From: Pseudomonas marvdashtae
GTDB taxonomy: Bacteria; Pseudomonadota; Gammaproteobacteria; Pseudomonadales; Pseudomonadaceae
Assembly (NCBI RefSeq): GCF_014268655.2
Contig: NZ_JABWQX020000005.1
Span: 57,613 to 121,612 of the forward strand
Direction of reading: 5' to 3'
Length of the DNA stretch: 64,000 bases
In this document: one piece after another, positions 23,085 through 31,558 of the stretch
How positions within the stretch are numbered: position 1 is the stretch's first letter
Layout of the letters: each line of letters begins with the position of its first letter
Notes under the pieces: model-generated
What the model saw: the letters and a program-made list of their open reading frames with translations, nothing else
Told to the model about the DNA's origin: nothing
Database searches by the model: none
Translations under genes and position numbers: made by a program

Positions 23085-23558
23085 ATGGATTCCTATAAAA
23101 GAAACGAGCTGATAGCCGGCCTGGCTATGTTCGCCGCCGGCATCGCTTATCTGGTGTTGACCATGAACCTGCCGCGTCGCGGGACGGTCGATGCCGCGTT
23201 TGTACCTTGGATACTTGCCGTCTCGTTGTGCCTGTTGGGTGCGTTGCAGTTGTGGGCGTGGCGAAAGCTGCCGAACAAAAGTGCCGAACCTGCGGAAAAG
23301 GCCGAGGCGATTGATTACCCAACCGTCTTCAAATCCCTGGCGTTGGTGCTGGTTTTTACCGCGCTGCTGGAGCCTGTGGGTTTCGTGATCATGACCGTGC
23401 TTTATCTCTACGCCCAGTTCATTGTGCTGACCCCGGCGGAACAAAAGGTCAAACATCTTCAATACGCGTTGATAGCGGTCGTTTCGGCAGTCCTGATTTT
23501 TTACATTTTTCGCCATGGCTTCGACTTGCTCCTGCCTGTCGGTTTATTGGATTTCTAG
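23085..23558 (+). CDS. tctB: Tripartite tricarboxylate transporter small membrane subunit TctB
   Basis: A 157-residue inner-membrane protein with four predicted helices (about residues 9-28, 41-60, 83-113 and 130-150). It forms the small membrane component of the transporter with TctA. It lies between tctC and tctA with a 9-bp spacer to tctA; an AAGAGGAG-type ribosome site precedes the ATG. Confidence 0.88.
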   Translation: MDSYKRNELIAGLAMFAAGIAYLVLTMNLPRRGTVDAAFVPWILAVSLCLLGALQLWAWRKLPNKSAEPAEKAEAIDYPTVFKSLALVLVFTALLEPVGFVIMTVLYLYAQFIVLTPAEQKVKHLQYALIAVVSAVLIFYIFRHGFDLLLPVGLLDF

Positions 23559-23567
23559 GAGACGGCC

Positions 23568-25088
23568 ATGATTGAACTCATGCAAACAGGCTTCGCGGCC
23601 GTACTTACACCCTACGTATTTCTGCTGATCACCCTCGGCGTGGCGGTGGGGATCGTTTTTGGTGCGGTGCCCGGGCTTTCGGCCACCATGGCGATCGCAT
23701 TGTGCTTGCCACTGACTTATTCGATGGGCCCAGGTCCTGGCCTGGCGCTGCTGGTCGCGCTGTTCGTCGGCGCCACCTCGGGAGGGTTGATATCGGCGAT
23801 ATTGCTCAACATACCGGGGACGCCGGCCTCCATCGCCACGACGTTCGATGGTTGGCCGCTGATGAAACAAGGCCATGGCGTCAAGGCCCTGGGGATTGGC
23901 GTGGTGTTCTCGTTCCTGGGCACGATTTTCAGTATCGCCGCGCTGATGTTCATCGCTCCGATCCTGGCGGATCTGGCGCTGAGCTTTGGCCCGCACGAAT
24001 ACTTTTCCATCGCGATATTCTCGTTGACGTTGATCGCCACGCTGTCCACCGGTTCGCTAGTCAAAGGCTTGTTTGCCGGCGCCCTGGGCTTTGCTTTCTC
24101 CACCGTGGGGATCGCCCCGGTCGAGGCCATCCGCCGTTTCACGTTTGACCTGCCGAGCCTCAATGGCGGCTTCGCCATGCTCACCGTCATGATCGGTATG
24201 TTTGCGGTCTCCGAGGTGCTGAAGTTCGCTGAAAGCGCGCGCCTGAGCCACCGGGCCAAACCCCAGCACGTCAGCATGAAAGGCGTGAAAGGTTTCGGCT
24301 TTTCGATGAAGGAGTTTGTCGGCCAACTGCCCAACGCCACTCGCTCATCGCTGATCGGTCTGGGTATCGGCATCTTGCCCGGCATCGGTGCCGGTACCTC
24401 GAATATCGTCTCTTACATCGTGGCCAAGAAACGCTCCAAGACGCCTGAAGAGTTTGGCAAGGGCAAGATCGACGGCGTGGTCGCCAGCGAGACGGCCAAC
24501 AATGCCGGCATCGGCGGCGCGATGATCCCATTGCTGACGCTGGGCATTCCTGGCGATACCACCACAGCCGTGATGCTCGGTGGTTTCATGATCCATGGCA
24601 TCCAGCCCGGGCCCCTGCTGTTCATCAGCCAGGCACCGCTGGTCTACACGATTTTCGCCGCGCTGATCCTCGCTTCCGTGCTGATGCTGGTGCTCGAGTT
24701 CTACGGCCTGCGCATGTTCATCAAACTGCTGGCGGTGCCCAAGCACATTCTGTTGCCGATTATCCTGGTGCTCTGCGTGGTCGGCGCTTTTGGCCTGAAC
24801 AGCCGGATCTTCGACGTCTGGGCGGTGTTGCTGTTTGGCTTGCTTGGGTACGGATTCGTCAAGGCAGGTTTGCCGATTGCTCCGTTCATCATCGGTTTCA
24901 TCCTCGGCCCGATGGCTGAGACCAACTTGCGCCGTGGCTTGATGCTGTCCGATGGCAACTTCAGTGGTTTCCTGACCAACCCCATCTCCGCGGGCTTCCT
25001 CATCCTGGCTGCCGCCTCCATCTCCTGGCATTTGGTGACGGTCATTCGCAACAGGAAAAGCGCTGCCATCGAATTGATGCGCAGCTAG
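23568..25088 (+). CDS. tctA: Tripartite tricarboxylate transporter large membrane subunit TctA
   Basis: A 506-residue permease with about twelve hydrophobic segments. It carries the family hallmark GAVPGLSATMAIALCLPLTY near residue 30 and the internal repeat GIGILPGIGAGTSNIVSYI near residue 265, plus GIPGDTTTAVMLGGFMIHGI. It uses the membrane ion gradient to import the carboxylate bound by TctC. It is the last transporter gene of the operon; a 154-bp gap separates it from the flavoprotein gene. Confidence 0.93.
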   Translation: MIELMQTGFAAVLTPYVFLLITLGVAVGIVFGAVPGLSATMAIALCLPLTYSMGPGPGLALLVALFVGATSGGLISAILLNIPGTPASIATTFDGWPLMKQGHGVKALGIGVVFSFLGTIFSIAALMFIAPILADLALSFGPHEYFSIAIFSLTLIATLSTGSLVKGLFAGALGFAFSTVGIAPVEAIRRFTFDLPSLNGGFAMLTVMIGMFAVSEVLKFAESARLSHRAKPQHVSMKGVKGFGFSMKEFVGQLPNATRSSLIGLGIGILPGIGAGTSNIVSYIVAKKRSKTPEEFGKGKIDGVVASETANNAGIGGAMIPLLTLGIPGDTTTAVMLGGFMIHGIQPGPLLFISQAPLVYTIFAALILASVLMLVLEFYGLRMFIKLLAVPKHILLPIILVLCVVGAFGLNSRIFDVWAVLLFGLLGYGFVKAGLPIAPFIIGFILGPMAETNLRRGLMLSDGNFSGFLTNPISAGFLILAAASISWHLVTVIRNRKSAAIELMRS

Positions 25089-25242
25089 TCCCCTTCATTC
25101 GTCCGCTTTCGCTGCTGCAACGCGACAGGTGTTGCAGCAGCCGAACCAGATCGCCACGTATCGCCGCAAACAAGCAATCGGCAGGCTGGACGGCAAGCCA
25201 GGCTCAGTTCGCGGCATCCGTCAGCTGATCGAGGAGAGAAGC

Positions 25243-26673
25243 ATGTCGTTGAACCATGAAGTCATCCAACGCATCGAGCAGGTCGTCGGAGCGACAGGGT
25301 TGGTGCGTGATCCCCAACTGATGCGTGGTTATCTGACCGATTGGCGTAACGCCTACCAGGGCCAGGCTGCCCTGGTGGTGCGCCCGGCCACCACCGAAGA
25401 AGTGGCTGAGGTTGTACGCATCTGCCATGACGCCCAAGTTGCCCTGGTACCACAGGGCGGCAACACCGGTTTGTGCGGCGGCTCGATCCCTGACTCGTCT
25501 GGCAACCAAGTGGTGCTGTCCCTGACCCGGATGAAGCGCATCCGGGAAATCGACCTGGCTAATGAAACCATCACGGTCGAGGCCGGGGTGATCCTCCAGC
25601 AGTTGCAGGACGCGGCCAGTCAGGCCGGTCGTCTGTTCCCGCTGTCGCTGGGAGCGGAGGGCAGTTGCACGGTGGGCGGCAATCTGGCGACCAATGCCGG
25701 CGGGACGGCGGTGCTGCGTTACGGCAACATGCGCGAGCTGACGCTGGGGCTGGAGGTGGTGCTGCCCGACGGTCGTGTCTGGAATGGGTTGCGCGGCTTG
25801 CGTAAAGACAACACGGGCTATGACCTCAAGCATTTATTCATTGGCTCGGAGGGTACGCTCGGCATCATTACGGCGGCGGTGCTGAAACTCTTTCCGGCGA
25901 CCCACAGCACAGCGACAGCATGGGTCGCGCTGCCTTCGCCGCAGGCAGCGGTGGATTTGATCGGCCACGTCCGCAGCCTGTGCGCGGATCGTCTGACGGG
26001 CTTCGAGATGATGTCGCGCCAAAGCCTGGATTTCGTCCTGGATCATGTGGCCGGCTGCACTGATCCCCTGGAAGCGAAGCATCCCTGGTACGCCTTGATT
26101 GAACTGCGGGACACCGTGCCGGACGCGCCGTTGGCGCTTTTGCTTGAAAACGGCATGGCTCACGCCTTTGAACAGGGTTGGGTCACCGATGCGGTACTCG
26201 CCAGCAGCCAGGCGCAGGCTGCGGCGCTGTGGGCGCTGCGCGAAGGGATTTCCGAGGCGCAGAATCATGAAGGCCCGAGCCTCAAGCACGACATCAGCGT
26301 GCCCGTGAGTCGGATACCGGAATTCATCGGGCGCACCGACAAGGCCCTGCAACAGGATTTTCCGGGGGTGCGCATCGTTTCCTATGGTCACATGGGCGAC
26401 GGCAACCTGCACTACAACATCAGCAAGCCGGTCGGCGACGCGGACGCTTCATTCAAGGCCCGCGAACACGCGATCATGCAGGTCATCTACCGGATGACGA
26501 GCATCTTCAACGGCAGCATCAGTGCCGAGCATGGGCTGGGACAAGCCAAGCCTGACGCGGCGGTTCGCTTCAAGGATCCGTTGGAGATCGAGTTGATGCG
26601 TGCCATCAAACGCACGTTGGACCCGACTGGGCTGATGAATCCAGGCAAGGTTTTCACCGTCGGGCTGGAGTGA
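25243..26673 (+). CDS. FAD-linked D-2-hydroxyacid dehydrogenase (GlcD/DLD/D2HGDH type)
   Basis: A 476-residue flavoprotein of the PCMH FAD-binding family. FAD-binding motifs are PQGGNTGLCGGSIP near residue 70 and FIGSEGTLGIIT near residue 200; the C-terminal cap has the metal-binding HMGDGNLHYNIS and SAEHGLGQ. Members oxidise D-lactate, D-2-hydroxyglutarate or glycolate. The frame is open from 25129, but GAGGAGAG just before the ATG at 25243 and family alignment fix the start. Its place after the tct operon suggests it processes the imported hydroxyacid; the exact substrate is not determined. Confidence 0.85.
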   Translation: MSLNHEVIQRIEQVVGATGLVRDPQLMRGYLTDWRNAYQGQAALVVRPATTEEVAEVVRICHDAQVALVPQGGNTGLCGGSIPDSSGNQVVLSLTRMKRIREIDLANETITVEAGVILQQLQDAASQAGRLFPLSLGAEGSCTVGGNLATNAGGTAVLRYGNMRELTLGLEVVLPDGRVWNGLRGLRKDNTGYDLKHLFIGSEGTLGIITAAVLKLFPATHSTATAWVALPSPQAAVDLIGHVRSLCADRLTGFEMMSRQSLDFVLDHVAGCTDPLEAKHPWYALIELRDTVPDAPLALLLENGMAHAFEQGWVTDAVLASSQAQAAALWALREGISEAQNHEGPSLKHDISVPVSRIPEFIGRTDKALQQDFPGVRIVSYGHMGDGNLHYNISKPVGDADASFKAREHAIMQVIYRMTSIFNGSISAEHGLGQAKPDAAVRFKDPLEIELMRAIKRTLDPTGLMNPGKVFTVGLE

Positions 26674-26725
26674 TCGCGCCGGCCTCTGTTAGCCTCCCGC
26701 TCGAATACCGGACATGGAGTGGGTG

Positions 26726-27322
26726 ATGACCCAGGTAACCGCCACCAAAGATCGTGTGCGCATCAAGAACGTCGAAGTCCTCTCGGACAACTGGTACATC
26801 CTGCGCAAGACCACCTATGACTACCTCGGCCGCAATGGCCAATGGCGTGAGCTGACGCGCGAGACCTATGACCGCGGCAACGGCGCGACCATCCTGCTCT
26901 ACAGCAAGGCCAAGCAGACTGTGGTGCTCACTCGGCAATTCCGCTTCCCGGCCTTCGTCAACGGGCACGACGGCCTGCTGATCGAAACCTGCGCCGGCCT
27001 GCTGGACAACGATGACCCACAGACCTGTATCCGCAAGGAAACCCAGGAAGAAACCGGCTACATCGTCCAAGACGTGCGCAAGGTGTTCGAAGCCTTCATG
27101 AGCCCGGGTTCAGTGACCGAGCGTGTGCATTTTTTCGTCGGCGAATATTTCGATGAAGACAAACAGCACGAAGGGGGCGGGCTTGAGTCCGAGGGCGAGG
27201 AGATCGAGGTGCTGGAAATGCCCTTGGACCAAGCGTTGGGAATGATCGAAACCGGGGAAATCTGCGACGGCAAGACCATCATGTTGCTGCAGTACGCCAA
27301 GCTGCATCAATTGCTTGATTAA
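26726..27322 (+). CDS. nudK: GDP-mannose pyrophosphatase NudK (Nudix hydrolase)
   Basis: A 198-residue Nudix enzyme closely resembling E. coli NudK along its length: YDRGNGATILLY, TRQFRFP, a Nudix box reading IRKETQEETGY, EAFMSPGSVTERVHFFVGEY and GEICDGKTIMLLQY. NudK splits GDP-mannose into GMP and mannose-1-phosphate. GGAG at 26716-26719 lies 6 bp before the ATG at 26726 and is preferred to the ATG at 26714. It runs convergently with the next gene, ending 7 bp from it. Confidence 0.88.
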   Translation: MTQVTATKDRVRIKNVEVLSDNWYILRKTTYDYLGRNGQWRELTRETYDRGNGATILLYSKAKQTVVLTRQFRFPAFVNGHDGLLIETCAGLLDNDDPQTCIRKETQEETGYIVQDVRKVFEAFMSPGSVTERVHFFVGEYFDEDKQHEGGGLESEGEEIEVLEMPLDQALGMIETGEICDGKTIMLLQYAKLHQLLD

Positions 27323-27328
27323 CCGGAG

Positions 27329-28339
27329 TCAGCAGTTGGCGATCCCGGCAGCTTGTTTGCCGGCCTCGCCGCTACCGAACCGTTCACGGTAGGCGGACGG
27401 AGCCAGCCCCACCGCATTGCGAAAGGCCGCTCGAAAACTTTCCACCGACCGGTATCCACAGGCTTGTGCGATGCCGGTGGTGTTCTGGTCCGTGCTTTCG
27501 AGCAGCTCTCGCGCCCGGTTCAGCCGTTCCTGCTGCAGCCAGACCTTGGGCGAGAGTCCCGTGGTCTCAATGAAACGGCGCAAAAAAGTGCGCTCGCTCA
27601 TGGCCACGCGGGCCGCCATGTCAGCCACGCTCAACGGTTGCTCCAGATTCTCGCGAATCCATTGCAGCACTCGCGTCAGCTCGTTGCGCGGTGACTTGCA
27701 CACCGGGGCGACGATGAATTGAGACTGGCCGCCGGTTCGTTGCGGCGCCATGACCAGGCGTCGGGCCACGGAGTTGGCGATGTGCGTGCCAAAATCCCGG
27801 GCGATCAAGTGCAGGCAGGCGTCGATCCCGGCGGCGCTTCCGGCTGAAGTGATCAACTGGCCTGAATCGACGTAAAGCACGTTAGGGTCAACCTTGATGT
27901 TGGGGAATCGTTCGGCCAGTTCCTTGGAAAATTGCCAGTGAGTGGTTACGGTTTCGCCATCGAGCAGCCCGGTGGCGGCCAGTACGAACACCCCCGAGCA
28001 GATAGACAGCAAGCGTGCGCCGCGAGCATGGGCTCTTCTAAGGGCTTGCAGCAGCGCTTCGGGGGGCGGCTCGTAACGATTGCGCCAACCGGGAACGATA
28101 ATGGTCTGTGCGTTCTCAAGCTCCTCGAGACCTGCGTCGACCGAGATCTGCAATCCTCCCAACGCATGCATCGGTCCCTCGTCGACAGCGACGATGCGGT
28201 GGGTATACCAAGGCACGTCCAGTTCTGGGCGGGGTAGCCCGAATATCTCCAGGGCGATACCGAATTCGAATACGCAAAGGCCCTCATAAACGAGGATTGC
28301 CACTGTTCCGGGATGAGCATGCATTTGGCGTAATTTCAC
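27329..28339 (-). CDS. GlxA/FtrA-family transcriptional regulator (DJ-1/PfpI + AraC domains)
   Basis: A 336-residue regulator. The N-terminal DJ-1/PfpI-like domain (about 10-185) has the nucleophile-elbow motif LLSICSGVFVLAATG; the C-terminal AraC domain (about 225-320) has two helix-turn-helix units, SVADMAARVAMSERTFLRRF and TTGIAQACGYRSVESFRAAF. It resembles the regulator called FtrA. The start may instead be the Met five codons in (28324, MHAHPGTVAILVYEG). It is divergent from the antiporter-halogenase genes, so regulating them is possible but unproven. Confidence 0.82.
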   Translation of the reverse strand: MKLRQMHAHPGTVAILVYEGLCVFEFGIALEIFGLPRPELDVPWYTHRIVAVDEGPMHALGGLQISVDAGLEELENAQTIIVPGWRNRYEPPPEALLQALRRAHARGARLLSICSGVFVLAATGLLDGETVTTHWQFSKELAERFPNIKVDPNVLYVDSGQLITSAGSAAGIDACLHLIARDFGTHIANSVARRLVMAPQRTGGQSQFIVAPVCKSPRNELTRVLQWIRENLEQPLSVADMAARVAMSERTFLRRFIETTGLSPKVWLQQERLNRARELLESTDQNTTGIAQACGYRSVESFRAAFRNAVGLAPSAYRERFGSGEAGKQAAGIANC

Positions 28340-28571
28340 CGTTTATTGTCGTCTGCTGCACTGTAGCGGACAGTCCCATGCCCCTACAATCGCTGCCAGG
28401 CAATCAACGAAACCAAGACGGCTGCACCCCACAAAGGTGACGGCCGCATTACCGGTACCCCACCCCATCGCATCGGTAGAAGATTGTCACTTCCAGATTT
28501 ATTCCTGTTTCAACAGAAAACGATTCGTGCGGATTGCTGAAGTGTGCGTCTCTGATTGAGTTCTGTTAACG
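28340..28571. other. Intergenic region upstream of the antiporter-halogenase operon
   Basis: Divergent gap of about 310 bp between the FtrA-like regulator and the antiporter. I see no gene and no convincing promoter box. Its right end carries the hairpin listed next. Confidence 0.4.
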
Positions 28572-28599
28572 GACGCCGCTAATGGATATTGGCGGTGTC
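28572..28599 (+). promoter_or_regulatory. 12-bp hairpin in the leader of the halogenase operon
   Basis: GACGCCGCTAAT (28572-28583) folds on ATTGGCGGTGTC (28588-28599) with a GGAT loop; ten Watson-Crick and two G-T pairs. A GAGGAG follows at once (28600-28605), ahead of a GTG-initiated short frame (28611) that overlaps the antiporter start. It could be a leader structure or an operator dyad; function unknown. Confidence 0.4.
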
Positions 28600-28650
28600 G
28601 AGGAGTTTTAGTGGTACCCGGATTAACCTGGAGTTGTAAGGGAATGGACT

Positions 28651-29934
28651 ATGTTGCTGATCCAGATAGTGTTTGTCATGTTGTCAGCAAAACTCCTGGG
28701 GGCTGTGTTCAATCGCTTGGGACAGCCTCAGGTCGTTGGAGAAATGATCGCTGGTTTTGTGTTGGGCCCGGTTGTACTGGGTCAGCTGTTTCCCGCCTTT
28801 CATCAGCAGTTATTCGACAGTAACGCTATCACCCAGCTCAAAGTCCTGAGCGAGTTGGGTATCTTGTTATTCATGTTCGTCATCGGCGCCGAGTTTCGAT
28901 TCCCATTGAAACAGAGCAAGACTGGCTTCAAGGCCATCGTCATCGGCGCCTTCAGCATCGTCATCCCTTTTTCCCTTGGCGCCGCGATAGCGCCCTGGCT
29001 GTTCGAGCATTTCGCCACGCCCGAGACCTCCCGGTTGGGTTTCGTCCTGTTCATAGGCACGGTGTTTTCTGTCACCGCTTTCCCGGTACTGGCGCGGATC
29101 CTCAAGGAACGCGGCATGCTCGGTACGCAAGTCGGTGCGATCGCCTTGCTGGCCGCAGCCATGAGCGACGTGGTCGCATGGATGCTGATTGCCGCCGTCG
29201 CCATGGTGAATGGTCATGACAGTAACTGGATGGCCTTGGTCGTCCGGGGCGCCTGTCTGGTGTTGCTGGTGGTGTTTTCGTTCCTGGTGCTCAAGCCGCT
29301 GTTGAGCCGCTGGCTCGCCGCTGAAGGAAAATTCGCGCAACCGATGGTGCTGGTGGCATTGCTGGCCGGCGTGATGATCTACGGCAGCCTGACTCACGCG
29401 TTGCAGGTGCATGCGGTGTTTGGCGCCTTCCTGTTCGGCCTCTGTGTGCCGCGGGAACAGCGCTTGCTGGACATGATCATCGAACGGTTGGAGCACGTAT
29501 CGCTGATCATACTGATGCCCTGTTTCTTCGCTCTTGCAGGCCTGAGCACCACCTCGTCGGCGTTTACTGGCCTGGGTGTCTGGGTGCTGCTGGTGATCCT
29601 GCTGGTGGCCATCACCGCAAAGGTTGCGGGTAGCGCCCTGGGCGCCCGGTTGGTGGGATGCACCTGGTCGACGTCGCTGACCATCGGTGCCCTGATGAAC
29701 ACCCGCGGGTTGATGGAGCTGGTCGTGCTCAAGATCGGCCTGGACATGGGAATCATCGCAAGTGAGTTGTTTACCGCCTTGGTGGTCATGACCATCGTCA
29801 CGACGCTGATGACCGGGCCGCTGATGAATTTGCACAAAAAGAAAGTTATCCCCATGGGCACTCTGTCAATTCCAAGAGTGTCGCCACCCCACGGATTTGT
29901 AACACCGACCGATAACAATGGAATGGAGCGATAA
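28651..29934 (+). CDS. CPA2-family cation/proton antiporter (Na+/K+:H+)
   Basis: A 427-residue membrane protein with about twelve helices and the CPA2 features GEMIAGFVLGPVVLGQLFP near the N terminus, LSELGILLFMFVIGAEF, the unwound-helix region TVFSVTAFPVLARIL, and MNTRGLMELVVLKIGL. It has no C-terminal RCK (TrkA-N) domain, so it is not a full KefB/C. Its TAA stop abuts the ATG of the halogenase gene, indicating translational coupling. The role in this cluster is open: ion or pH homeostasis, or transport linked to the product. Confidence 0.82.
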   Translation: MLLIQIVFVMLSAKLLGAVFNRLGQPQVVGEMIAGFVLGPVVLGQLFPAFHQQLFDSNAITQLKVLSELGILLFMFVIGAEFRFPLKQSKTGFKAIVIGAFSIVIPFSLGAAIAPWLFEHFATPETSRLGFVLFIGTVFSVTAFPVLARILKERGMLGTQVGAIALLAAAMSDVVAWMLIAAVAMVNGHDSNWMALVVRGACLVLLVVFSFLVLKPLLSRWLAAEGKFAQPMVLVALLAGVMIYGSLTHALQVHAVFGAFLFGLCVPREQRLLDMIIERLEHVSLIILMPCFFALAGLSTTSSAFTGLGVWVLLVILLVAITAKVAGSALGARLVGCTWSTSLTIGALMNTRGLMELVVLKIGLDMGIIASELFTALVVMTIVTTLMTGPLMNLHKKKVIPMGTLSIPRVSPPHGFVTPTDNNGMER

Positions 29935-30729
29935 ATGAGCGAACAAACGTCCAGCTTGGTTATTGAAGTAATGGAGCAACAACTGGCCAAGCATTTCCAG
30001 AGTATTTTGCAAGATGAAAACCGGATGAAGCAGATTCGCAACGAATTTCGCCGCGACGGTTATTTCAACTTCAAGAACTTTTCTTTCCTACCGAAAAGGA
30101 TCTTGGAAAACGTTCATGCCGAGGTTCATGCATTACTCGATGAATATTCGGTACGTCGCGATGTTACGGTTCCGTCCACGGGTAACACCTATCGCAAGAT
30201 GTACAACGTCAATCAACCGGAAATCGCCGAGGGCGGGACGTTCATTCCTGCGCTTTATCAATCCGAGTCACTGCGTAATTTCCTGGGCAACATTGCCGGC
30301 GATGACTTGGCGTCCTGCTGGGAGCAAGAGCAATACCTGATCACCAAGCTGAGCCATCCGGGCGATACCCACGGCTGGCATTGGGGCGATTACCCATACA
30401 CGATGATCTGGATCATCGAGGCGCCCGAGGACCCGGCGATCGGCGGCGTGCTCCAATGCGTGCCCCACAGTGAATGGGACAAGCAGAACCCGCAGATCTG
30501 GCAGTACATCCTCAACAACCCGATCAAGTCCTACCACCACCTCAAGGGTGATGTGTATTTCCTCAAGTCCGACACCACGTTGCACCACGTCGTGCCGATC
30601 CAGCAGGAAACCACTCGGATCATTCTCAACACGTGCTGGGCCAGTGCCCATGACCGGCGAACCGATGTCGCCCACGAGAGCATCGAAGTGATCTGGGATA
30701 CCAAGGCCAGGACCACCGAAGAAGCTTGA
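29935..30729 (+). CDS. BesD-family Fe(II)/2-oxoglutarate amino-acid halogenase
   Basis: A 264-residue double-stranded beta-helix enzyme. The facial triad is HWG (His149-Trp150-Gly151, nucleotides 30379-30387): Gly replaces the Asp/Glu of hydroxylases and leaves an open iron site for chloride, as in BesD. The neighbouring His146, Asp152 and Glu132 match residues that hold the amino-acid substrate in BesD; His217 is the likely second iron ligand and Arg228 the likely 2-oxoglutarate contact, with Asn232 nearby. Known family members chlorinate free lysine, ornithine or leucine-type amino acids. The BesC-like partner that follows points to lysine. Substrate and site are inferred, halogenase class is well supported. 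Confidence 0.85.
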   Translation: MSEQTSSLVIEVMEQQLAKHFQSILQDENRMKQIRNEFRRDGYFNFKNFSFLPKRILENVHAEVHALLDEYSVRRDVTVPSTGNTYRKMYNVNQPEIAEGGTFIPALYQSESLRNFLGNIAGDDLASCWEQEQYLITKLSHPGDTHGWHWGDYPYTMIWIIEAPEDPAIGGVLQCVPHSEWDKQNPQIWQYILNNPIKSYHHLKGDVYFLKSDTTLHHVVPIQQETTRIILNTCWASAHDRRTDVAHESIEVIWDTKARTTEEA

Positions 30730-30811
30730 CGGCGAACGGCTGGGCGGATGGGTGTCCGCCCGGTTTCATCTATCGAATCAATGTTGCCCCCGGGGCTCAA
30801 GGAAGCAGGCC

Positions 30812-31558
30812 ATGTCCATCACTCAAGAAACGTTTCAATCCGAAACCGCCTACGTCGTGCGCAACGAAGGCGTCGATCTGGAACTCAAGTTGTTCATGGA
30901 TGAGCAGATCGAATACATCCTCAAGCATCGGGCGACCGAACACCCGTTTCTCAATGCCTACGCCGAGCACGGCCTGCCGCCGGAGCAAAGCAACGTGCTG
31001 TACCTGGAAACCCTGCATTACTTCAAATACCTGCCGTTCTACGTCTGTGGGATTTCCACCATCACCCGTGACGAGGCAGTGCTGCGCACGATCGCTTTCA
31101 ATGCCCGTGACGAACTGGGCGAAACCCATTCCCATTCCGACCTGTACCGCAAGTTCCTGCACGACAAGGGCATCAGCGAGGAGCAGATCGAAGCTTACAA
31201 GTGCCTGCCCAGCACCCAGGCATTGAACGACGGCATCTGCGCGCTCTACAGCAAACCGCCGCTGCAAAAGGCCCTGGGCGGGTTGTTCGCGGACGAGGCG
31301 ATGTCGGCATCGATGGTTTCTAAGTACAACGATGGATTGATCAAGGAAGGCGTCAGCGACCGCGGGCGGTTCTTCTGGACGCTGCACATGGAAGTGGAAG
31401 TTGGCCACTCCAACGCAGTGTTCAACGTCATGGAAAAGCATCTGCAAACGCCGCAAGAGCGTCGTCTGTTCGCTGAAGGGATTGAACAGTACTTGCACCT
31501 GATGGAAGTCTACTGGGATGGCATCGAGCGCAAACTCAACGCTGGAGGACGCCAATGA
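30812..31558 (+). CDS. BesC-like haem-oxygenase-fold di-iron oxidase
   Basis: A 248-residue helical protein with Glu/His-rich helices suited to a di-iron site: LETLHYFKYL (Glu66), DELGETHSHSDLY (residues 100-112) and LHMEVEVGHSNAVF (His192, Glu194, Glu196, His199). BesC from the propargylglycine pathway has this fold and cleaves 4-chlorolysine to 4-chloroallylglycine. The start at 30812 has AAGGAAG just upstream; it lies 82 bp after the halogenase and overlaps the exporter gene as ATGA. Alternatives are other members of the same oxidase family (TenA/PqqC-like fold). Pairing with a halogenase strongly favours a BesC-type reaction. Confidence 0.8.
   Translation: MSITQETFQSETAYVVRNEGVDLELKLFMDEQIEYILKHRATEHPFLNAYAEHGLPPEQSNVLYLETLHYFKYLPFYVCGISTITRDEAVLRTIAFNARDELGETHSHSDLYRKFLHDKGISEEQIEAYKCLPSTQALNDGICALYSKPPLQKALGGLFADEAMSASMVSKYNDGLIKEGVSDRGRFFWTLHMEVEVGHSNAVFNVMEKHLQTPQERRLFAEGIEQYLHLMEVYWDGIERKLNAGGRQ

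Noticed and set aside
28611..28823. GTG-initiated frame of 70 codons overlapping the antiporter start
   Set aside because: It has a GAGGAG before it, but most of it overlaps the antiporter in another frame and the product is unfamiliar; kept only as a leader hypothesis.
29935..30729. Reading the Fe/2OG enzyme as a phytanoyl-CoA-type hydroxylase
   Set aside because: The Gly in place of Asp at the iron triad and the preserved BesD-like residues favour a halogenase.
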